A stretch of 64,000 nucleotides of DNA from Cognatishimia maritima (GTDB taxonomy: Bacteria > Pseudomonadota > Alphaproteobacteria > Rhodobacterales > Rhodobacteraceae): contig NZ_FQWM01000006.1 in assembly GCF_900129685.1 (NCBI RefSeq), positions 124,001-188,000 of the forward strand, in the 5' to 3' direction. This document shows positions 58,300-64,000 of this stretch, in pieces (position 1 is the first letter of the stretch; each line of letters begins with the position of its first letter). The notes beneath the pieces are model-generated. The model made no database searches. It had not been told where the DNA came from and was given only the letters and a program-made list of their open reading frames with translations. Made by a program: the position numbers and the translations under genes.

Positions 58300-59543
58300 G
58301 GGCCCAGCTTACGCGCCGCGAGCGTCGATGCCGCAGCCATAACTCCTGCAGTCAACAGACAGAGCGGCAGGCCGCCGACCTGGTAGCTAACACCTGACAG
58401 CAATGTCCCTAACAACCGACCTGCAGCATTGGACATATAATAAAACCCCACATCCATGGTCACCCGCTCATCGCTGGTAAAGGCAAGGATTAGGTAGCTG
58501 TGGACCGAACTGTTCACCGCGAAGATGAAACCAAAGATCAAAAGCCCAACCACCACCACAGGAGTTAGAAACGGTATTTCCAGATACACAGCCAATGCCA
58601 ACACGGAGGGCACCAAGGTCAATAGCCCAACCCAGAAGATGGCGGAGTGGACAATCTGCGCAGTGTCACGCTCGGCGGCTTTCAGCAGCTTTGGGGCAAG
58701 GCCTTGGACGAAGCCATAGAGGATGATCCAGACAGCCATAAACGTACCGATGGTGAAGAAAGCCGCGCGGTTTCCGGCTTCGGTGCCGTCGCTCAGCACG
58801 GCATAGAAATAGATCGGGATGCCAACGACGAACCAAACGTCTCGTGCCCCGAACAGGAACATCCGGGCGAGGCTGAGGCGGTTGATGTTGCGGTCTTTGG
58901 ACCAAACCTGAGAGAACTTGGCGGTTTTTTTGCCCTGTGGCAGCCCCGCTGGCATGAAGATCACAGTGCCAATCAGGATGATCGTCAGGACGCCCGCCAT
59001 GGACCAGATCGCGGTGAGGAAACCAAACACCGCCAGCAAAGCTGCACCCAGCAGAAAACCAAACCCTTTGACCGCATTCTTTGACCCGGTCAGGATGGCG
59101 ACCCAGCGGAACAAGCCGCCCTGCCCTTTGGGCGCCAGCAGCTTCACCGCGGATTTTGCCGACATTTTTGACAGGTCTTTGGCCACGCCCGAAAGCCCCT
59201 GTACGCACATCACGAAAACAACTGACGCGGTCAGGCCCCACGCCGGGTCAAGCTGCGCTAGCGCGACCAATGCGACAACCTGCAGGCCAAGCCCTGCATA
59301 AAGCGTCGAGGTCAGGCCAAACCGCGCGGCAATCCAGCCTGCGGAAAGGTTGGTGACGACGCCCATGACCTCATAAAGCAGGAACAGATAGGCAAGCTGG
59401 ACGGGAGAGAACCCCAACGTGTGAAAGTGCAACAGCACCAGCATCCGCAGCGCCCCATCGGTCAGCATAAAAGCCCAATAGGCCGCTGTGACGGTGATAT
59501 AGGCCGCTAGGCCATTTGGTTTGTCCTGAGTGGTCTCTGCCAT
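58296..59543 (-). CDS. arsJ: ArsJ, 1-arseno-3-phosphoglycerate exporter (MFS)
   Basis: 415-residue major-facilitator protein with about 12 helices (AYWAFMLTDGALRMLVLLHFHTLGFSP is characteristic). In characterised systems ArsJ exports 1-arseno-3-phosphoglycerate made by a dedicated GAPDH from arsenate. Here the GAPDH gene lies directly upstream (48 bases), behind acr3 and arsR, which supports the assignment strongly. Last gene of the operon. Confidence 0.93.
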   Translation of the reverse strand: MAETTQDKPNGLAAYITVTAAYWAFMLTDGALRMLVLLHFHTLGFSPVQLAYLFLLYEVMGVVTNLSAGWIAARFGLTSTLYAGLGLQVVALVALAQLDPAWGLTASVVFVMCVQGLSGVAKDLSKMSAKSAVKLLAPKGQGGLFRWVAILTGSKNAVKGFGFLLGAALLAVFGFLTAIWSMAGVLTIILIGTVIFMPAGLPQGKKTAKFSQVWSKDRNINRLSLARMFLFGARDVWFVVGIPIYFYAVLSDGTEAGNRAAFFTIGTFMAVWIILYGFVQGLAPKLLKAAERDTAQIVHSAIFWVGLLTLVPSVLALAVYLEIPFLTPVVVVGLLIFGFIFAVNSSVHSYLILAFTSDERVTMDVGFYYMSNAAGRLLGTLLSGVSYQVGGLPLCLLTAGVMAAASTLAARKLGP

Positions 59544-59591
59544 CTGATCGATCCAGCTGAAAAGAACCCGGCCTTTAAGCCGGGCGCGCAG

Positions 59592-60590
59592 TTACAGGCT
59601 TTCTGCCACCATTTTGGTAATATCCGCCAAACGGCAGCAATAACCCCATTCGTTGTCATACCAAGCGTAGATCTTCACCTGCCGTTTGTTCACAACCATG
59701 GTGGAAGGCGCATCTACAATGGTGGATCGGTCATCGTTGGTGAAATCGCAACTGACCAAGGGGCGCTCTTCGTAACCAAGGATGCCCGCAAGCGCACCAT
59801 TGGCGGCCTCGCTCATGGCGGCATTGACCTCTTCAGCGGTAACATCTTGGGCCACGTCAAAGACGATGTCCGTCAAGGACGCGTTCAGCAGCGGCACGCG
59901 CACGGCGTGGCCATTGATGCGGCCCTCTAGTTCTGGGAAGATCTGTATAACCGCTTTGGCAGAACCTGTTGTGGTTGGGATCAGCGAATTTAGCGCAGAC
60001 CGTGCACGACGAGGGTCCTTGTGCGCTTTGTCCACGATGGTCTGCGTATTGGTCACGTCATGGATTGTCGTGAAAGACGCTTGTTCGATCCCAAAGGTTT
60101 CCAGCATCACCTTAACGACCGGCGCGATGCAATTTGTTGTGCAGCTGGCCGCAGTGACGATATCTTGGCCGTCATAGGTGTCGTGATTGACGCCATACAC
60201 AATATTCGCTGCGCCCTCGATCTTGACCGGAGCCGAGACGACGACCTTCTTCACACCCGCATCAAAATAGGGCTGCAGGCTCTCTGCCGTTTTGAATTTA
60301 CCGGAGCATTCAATCACCAGATCAACGCCCTTGAGCGCCAGATCGGCAGGCTTTGTTTCCTGCGTGAACGGGATCGCCTGACCGTTCATGGAAATGCTGT
60401 TCTGGTCGTGGGAGACATCGCCGTTCCAGCGGCCATGCACCGTGTCAAACTCAAGCAAGAGCGCGTGGGTTTCGATATCACCGACAGGATCATTGATCAG
60501 GGCGATCTGGCCGCCAAGCCCCAAATCAAACAGGCGGCGCAGCACCAGTTTGCCCATGCGGCCAAGACCATTGATTGCGATTTTCGTCAT
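59592..60590 (-). CDS. gap: ArsJ-associated glyceraldehyde-3-phosphate dehydrogenase
   Basis: 332-residue GAPDH that in ArsJ operons uses arsenate in place of phosphate, giving 1-arseno-3-phosphoglycerate. Rossmann motif INGLGRMGK, cofactor Asp in LINDPVGD, catalytic Cys150 in AASCTTNCIAP, and phosphate-site loop PTTTGSAKAVI. Start set at the ATG after AAAGGACTG. It retains the usual GAPDH loop, unlike the paralogue at 15818-16822. Placed between acr3 and arsJ. Confidence 0.95.
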   Translation of the reverse strand: MTKIAINGLGRMGKLVLRRLFDLGLGGQIALINDPVGDIETHALLLEFDTVHGRWNGDVSHDQNSISMNGQAIPFTQETKPADLALKGVDLVIECSGKFKTAESLQPYFDAGVKKVVVSAPVKIEGAANIVYGVNHDTYDGQDIVTAASCTTNCIAPVVKVMLETFGIEQASFTTIHDVTNTQTIVDKAHKDPRRARSALNSLIPTTTGSAKAVIQIFPELEGRINGHAVRVPLLNASLTDIVFDVAQDVTAEEVNAAMSEAANGALAGILGYEERPLVSCDFTNDDRSTIVDAPSTMVVNKRQVKIYAWYDNEWGYCCRLADITKMVAESL

Positions 60591-60613
60591 CTTTTCAGTC
60601 CTTTGAACAGGTA

Positions 60614-61678
60614 TCAAGAAGGAAACCAGCCACGCGTGCGGTTGGCAAAAGCAACAAGAGACAGCATGACCGGCACCTCAACCAAGACGCCGACAACAGT
60701 GGCAAGCGCTGCACCAGAGCCTAGGCCAAAGAGGCTGATTGCGACGGCCACCGCCAGTTCAAAGAAATTCGATGTGCCAATCAGCGCGCAGGGTGCCGCC
60801 ACATTAAAGGGCACTTTCCAAAGCCGCGCAGCGCCATAGGCAAGGAAGAAGATGCCATAGCTTTGGATCAGCAATGGGATGGCGATCAGCAGAATGACTA
60901 GCGGGCGATCCAAAATCACCTGCCCTTGAAACCCAAAGAGCAGCACAACCGTCAACAGAAGGCCAAGGATTGAGGCTGGCTTGACCTTGCTTTGGAATTG
61001 CTCAACTGCGGCCGCGCCACCCCGTCGCATCAAAACAGACCGTGTCGCCACCCCTGCAAGCAACGGCAGTGCCACGTAAAGCAGAACTGAAATCAGAAGC
61101 GTATCCCAAGGCACAGCAATATCGCTGACACCCAACAGCAGCGCAACAATCGGGGCAAAGGCAAAGACCATCACAACGTCATTCACCGACACTTGAACCA
61201 GCGTATAGGTCGCGTCGCCGCGCGTCAGGTTTGACCAGACAAACACCATCGCCGTGCAAGGGGCCGCGCCCAAAAGAATGACACCCGCAAGATAGGCCTG
61301 CGCATCGTCTGGCGGGATCAACCCCGCAAATATCACTTCGAAAAACAGAACACCAAGCGCGGCCATGGTAAAAGGTTTGATCAGCCAATTGACGACAAGT
61401 GTAATGACAAGCCCCTTAGGCCGGTCGCCGATCTGCTTGAGCGCGGAAAAATCTACACCGACCATCATCGGATAGACCATCGCCCAAATCAGAACGGCGA
61501 CGGGCAGGTTGACAGAGGCAACCTCAAGCGCCGCCAGCCCGCTAAAGAGCGCCGGAAGCAAGCTGCCAAGCAGGAGCCCTGCGGCAATCGCCAAAGCGAC
61601 CCAAAGCGACAACAGCCGTTCGAATGTGCCAAGGCCGCTTTGCTCCGCCGTCAGTTCCGCCTGCGCGTTCATCGTCAT
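60614..61678 (-). CDS. acr3: Arsenite efflux transporter, ACR3 family
   Basis: 354-residue, 10-helix carrier exporting arsenite. The family's conserved Cys is in [21 protein letters not shown], and a second conserved region is [19 protein letters not shown]. Start set at the ATG overlapping the arsR stop (ATGA). Works alongside arsenate reductase; the closest arsC-like gene is at 24670, outside this operon. Confidence 0.95.
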   Translation of the reverse strand: MTMNAQAELTAEQSGLGTFERLLSLWVALAIAAGLLLGSLLPALFSGLAALEVASVNLPVAVLIWAMVYPMMVGVDFSALKQIGDRPKGLVITLVVNWLIKPFTMAALGVLFFEVIFAGLIPPDDAQAYLAGVILLGAAPCTAMVFVWSNLTRGDATYTLVQVSVNDVVMVFAFAPIVALLLGVSDIAVPWDTLLISVLLYVALPLLAGVATRSVLMRRGGAAAVEQFQSKVKPASILGLLLTVVLLFGFQGQVILDRPLVILLIAIPLLIQSYGIFFLAYGAARLWKVPFNVAAPCALIGTSNFFELAVAVAISLFGLGSGAALATVVGVLVEVPVMLSLVAFANRTRGWFPS

Positions 61679-62028
61679 TTTGCTTCTCCGCAAGTGCTCG
61701 TCTGGCAGGTGATTTCAGCAATCAAAGGCGCGCAAAGCTCAGGCTGGCCACCGCAACAGTCCTGCAGCAGATACCCAAGCAAGCCCTGCAGGCCGTCCAT
61801 GTTCGCGAAGTAACGGATCGCCCGCCCCTCTCGCTCATTTCGCAAGAGGCCCGCGTTCAACAGAACCGACAGGTTCGTTGACATGGTGTTTTGGCGGGCA
61901 CCTAAGGCTTCTGAGATTTCTCCGGCCAGCTTCCCGTTGTCTCCGGCCTGCACCAGCAGACGGAATGCGTCCAAACGAGAGGCTTGGCTGAGGGCGGCGA
62001 AAGCGACAAGGGCGGCTGATTTATCCAT
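61675..62028 (-). CDS. arsR: ArsR-family arsenic-responsive repressor
   Basis: 117-residue winged-helix repressor. Start set at the ATG giving [16 protein letters not shown]-binding helix [22 protein letters not shown] Cys cluster near the C-terminus ([11 protein letters not shown], then CQTSTC) is suited to binding As(III), a different placement from the classical CVC in the recognition helix of E. coli ArsR. It heads the arsR-acr3-gapdh-arsJ operon. Confidence 0.93.
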   Translation of the reverse strand: MDKSAALVAFAALSQASRLDAFRLLVQAGDNGKLAGEISEALGARQNTMSTNLSVLLNAGLLRNEREGRAIRYFANMDGLQGLLGYLLQDCCGGQPELCAPLIAEITCQTSTCGEAK

Positions 62029-62050
62029 ATATCTGGAATTATTGATATGA
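62027..62050. promoter_or_regulatory. Candidate ArsR operator
   Basis: Inverted half-sites ATATC (62029-62033) and GATAT (62044-62048), 10 bases apart, at the start codon and just upstream of arsR. Spacing and AT-rich arms fit ArsR/SmtB-type operators. Confidence 0.45.
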
Positions 62051-62120
62051 AGCCTGCAGGTCAACGCGAATTGTGTCGCTTAATGATGAATTTTTTATGA
62101 CAGCGGCTTTGCGACAGGAC

Positions 62121-62585
62121 CTAGCCAAAGACATCAAGCGGCCTGTCGTCCAACATGGTTTCCATACTGAACAGCCCTGTCACGACGTCCAATTCATAAT
62201 CTTTGGTCAGCCTGCGATAGACGCCGTCATATCCGGACATACCTTTGGTCACGACCTTCAGCATATAATCCCACTCGCCACCGATGCGGTGCATCTCTAC
62301 CACTTCAGGGACGCGGGCCACGTGGTTGCGAAATGCCTCTGCCCATTCGACCGAATGTTTCCGCGTTCGGATCATCACGAATACTGTCAGGTCGAGGCCC
62401 AGCTTGCTGGCATCCAACCGCATGCGCGCGCCTTGCAGGATGCCGCTTTCTTCCAGGCGCTTCAGCCGCCGCCACAGCGCGTTTTGCGACAGCCCAACCT
62501 TATCGGCGATGTCCCGTTGCGACAGCGCTGCGTTCTGCTGCAGGGCATGCAGGATTCTTCGATCAATGTTATCAATACTATCCAT
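62121..62585 (-). CDS. Lrp/AsnC-family transcriptional regulator
   Basis: 154-residue regulator: N-terminal HTH (NIDRRILHALQQNAALSQRDIADKVGLSQNALWRRLKRLEESG) and a C-terminal RAM/ligand-binding domain (VMIRTRKHSVEW...IGGEWDYMLKVV). Start uncertain: MDSIDNIDRR is chosen because it fits the family; ATGs 4 and 7 codons upstream are possible. Divergent from the class-V aminotransferase gene, which it probably regulates in response to an amino acid. Confidence 0.92.
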   Translation of the reverse strand: MDSIDNIDRRILHALQQNAALSQRDIADKVGLSQNALWRRLKRLEESGILQGARMRLDASKLGLDLTVFVMIRTRKHSVEWAEAFRNHVARVPEVVEMHRIGGEWDYMLKVVTKGMSGYDGVYRRLTKDYELDVVTGLFSMETMLDDRPLDVFG

Positions 62586-62687
62586 TTTTGCGATCATATG
62601 ACCCATACTTGAACAGTTCAACGAAGAATATGATTAACACTTCACATGCTTTTTTTGTCATTCTGTCGGCAAAGAAGGAGGCACATC

Positions 62688-64000
62688 ATGCTGCAATCAT
62701 CATCCGCACTTTTAGATTTCGAAGCACGTTTGAAAGCAGAGGCTGACCCGATTGCCGCTCTGCGTGCGGGGCTGATCGGGGACGATCTAATTCTCGACAC
62801 GCCAACTGGCCCCAAAAAGATGATCTACGCGGATTATGTGGCCTCGGGCCGTGCGCTGCACCAAGTCGAGGACGCAATCCTGCAGGATGTGCTGCCTTAC
62901 TACGCCAATTCTCATACCGAACAGAGCCTTTGCGGTGCGCGCATGACCCGACTGCGTGAGGACGCACGGTCTGTGGTTTTGCGCCATGTGAACGGCGACA
63001 AGGCCGAGCATGCAGTCATCTTTGGCGGATCGGGCGCGACAACCGGGTTGAACCAAGCCGTGCATTTGTTTGGCATCAAAGACGCGCTGGCGCGGGGCGA
63101 ATGCGTTCATGTGCTGGTAGGTCCCTACGAACACCACTCCAATCTGCTGCCATGGCGGGAAAGCGGTGCAGAGATCGTTGAGATTGACGAGGGCCCCGAA
63201 GGCGGCATCGATTTGCAACATCTTGAGACAGTGTGTGAAGAACTCTCAGGTACGGGATTGCTGGTCGCCGCATTCTCAGCCGCGTCAAATGTTACCGGGG
63301 TCTGTACCGACCCGGCCCCTGTCACCAAGATCGTCAAATCCTTTGGCGGTTGCATCATTTGGGACTACGCCGCTGGCGCGCCCTATCTGCCGATGTCGAT
63401 GGCACCGGATGGCGCGCAGATCGACGCGCTGGTTCTCAGTCCGCATAAATTTATCGGTGGCCCAGGCGCGTCAGGCGTATTGATCATGCGCCGGGACGCT
63501 GTTCGGAACACCCTGCCCAATCGCCCTGGCGGTGGCACTGTGCGCTTTGTGAATGCAAATGCGCACGACTATGTCGCCAGCCTTGAACAACGCGAGGAAG
63601 GCGGCACGCCAAACATCATCGGGGATATCCGTGCCGCGATGGCGATCCTTGCCAAGGAAACAATTGGCACCGACACCATCGGTGAGATCAACCAAAGATT
63701 GATTAAACGTGGCCTAGATGAATTCAGACGTATTCCCGGCGCCGAGCTACTCGGGCGTCAAACACCACGAGGACTGCCCATCTTTTCCTTTGCCCCGCGC
63801 AAACCAGATCGCAGCCTGATCGACTACAAAAAGTTCACCTACGCGCTCTCGTCCCAGTATGGCATTCAGGCTCGGGGGGGCTGTAGCTGTGCCGGTCCTT
63901 ATGTGCATCGGCTTCTGGATATTAGCGATCAGCAATCTGAATTGCTGCGCCAAGAATTCCGCGATGGCAATGAAGGCAACAAGCCGGGGTTCGTGCGGTT
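62688..64000 (+). CDS. Class-V aminotransferase-fold PLP enzyme (cysteine-desulfurase-like), 3' partial
   Basis: The frame runs off the right edge after 437 codons. GAAGGAGG precedes the ATG. PLP-dependent enzyme of aminotransferase class V, related to the SufS/CsdA group: IYADYVASGRALHQVED, FGGSGATTGLNQ, the PLP Lys in LSPHKFIGGPGASGVL, and a Cys-containing loop RGGCSCAGPYVHRLL in the position of the desulfurase Cys. The reaction is not determined. Divergent Lrp-type regulator suggests amino-acid-linked control. Confidence 0.9.
   Translation, partial: MLQSSSALLDFEARLKAEADPIAALRAGLIGDDLILDTPTGPKKMIYADYVASGRALHQVEDAILQDVLPYYANSHTEQSLCGARMTRLREDARSVVLRHVNGDKAEHAVIFGGSGATTGLNQAVHLFGIKDALARGECVHVLVGPYEHHSNLLPWRESGAEIVEIDEGPEGGIDLQHLETVCEELSGTGLLVAAFSAASNVTGVCTDPAPVTKIVKSFGGCIIWDYAAGAPYLPMSMAPDGAQIDALVLSPHKFIGGPGASGVLIMRRDAVRNTLPNRPGGGTVRFVNANAHDYVASLEQREEGGTPNIIGDIRAAMAILAKETIGTDTIGEINQRLIKRGLDEFRRIPGAELLGRQTPRGLPIFSFAPRKPDRSLIDYKKFTYALSSQYGIQARGGCSCAGPYVHRLLDISDQQSELLRQEFRDGNEGNKPGFVR

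Overview
The window looks like a chromosomal segment of a marine Rhodobacteraceae (roseobacter-clade) alphaproteobacterium. This is inferred from the gene set (PuuD-type urate oxidation, a Hint-domain protein, a MerR-controlled beta-oxidation locus, a DUF817 protein), from moderately high GC with AT-rich intergenic stretches, and from dense ATGA-type operon overlaps. I see no rRNA, tRNA, CRISPR array, intact insertion sequence or prophage. The genus cannot be fixed from the sequence alone.

Layout. 1-2.6 kb: the end of parE, followed by an AT-rich orphan membrane protein. 2.6-3.0 kb: a cluster of hairpin repeats around a small entericidin-like lipoprotein. 3.0-9.2 kb: a purine/urate catabolic island (puuD, a LysR regulator, uraH, a puuE-uraD fusion, allA, an NCS2 permease). 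9.3-15.3 kb: a pyruvate dehydrogenase cassette (aceE-aceF-lpdA) bounded by terminators, with a potentially structured aceE leader. 15.3-18.5 kb, minus strand: an SRAP protein, allE (which rejoins the purine pathway), a divergent GAPDH paralogue and an isochorismatase-fold hydrolase. 18.7-27.3 kb: housekeeping and small conserved genes (Hint protein, DUF1992, acetyltransferase, pirin, 5'-nucleotidase, DUF952-pyrD-arsC, MATE exporter, two thioesterases).

27.4-37.0 kb: a fatty-acid/acyl-CoA locus with two MerR regulators, an acyl-CoA dehydrogenase, a GST, a thiolase, a cupin, a FadB-type multifunctional enzyme and an acyl-CoA synthetase. A TTACGT/ACGTAA dyad recurs before the second merR and, in weaker form, before the synthetase. 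37.1-38.9 kb: two conserved unknowns, one resembling an M48 peptidase that has lost its zinc site. 39.0-43.5 kb, minus strand: a tightly overlapping nucleoside-salvage operon (cdd-deoA-deoB-add-upp). 43.7-52.6 kb: maeB, prpE, a cold-shock gene, nadK, glyA, a DUF817 protein and an alpha/beta hydrolase.

52.6-55.8 kb is the only stretch that looks accessory. It has about 1 kb without a convincing gene but with strong secondary structure and DnaA-box-like words, a transmembrane-only ABC protein, a second copy of the repeat cluster seen at 2.6-3.0 kb, a candidate small RNA, and an AT-rich DUF3800 gene. From 55.8 kb: lepA, a stand-alone BLUF photoreceptor, and an arsenic operon (arsR-acr3-gapdh-arsJ) that combines arsenite export with the arsenate-to-1-arseno-3-phosphoglycerate efflux route. 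The window ends with an Lrp/AsnC regulator divergent from a class-V aminotransferase that runs off the right edge.

The best leads for something undescribed are the candidate sRNA and DUF3800 island, the MerR/ACGTAA regulon, the aceE leader structure, the divergent GAPDH next to allE, and the M48-like pseudo-peptidase.
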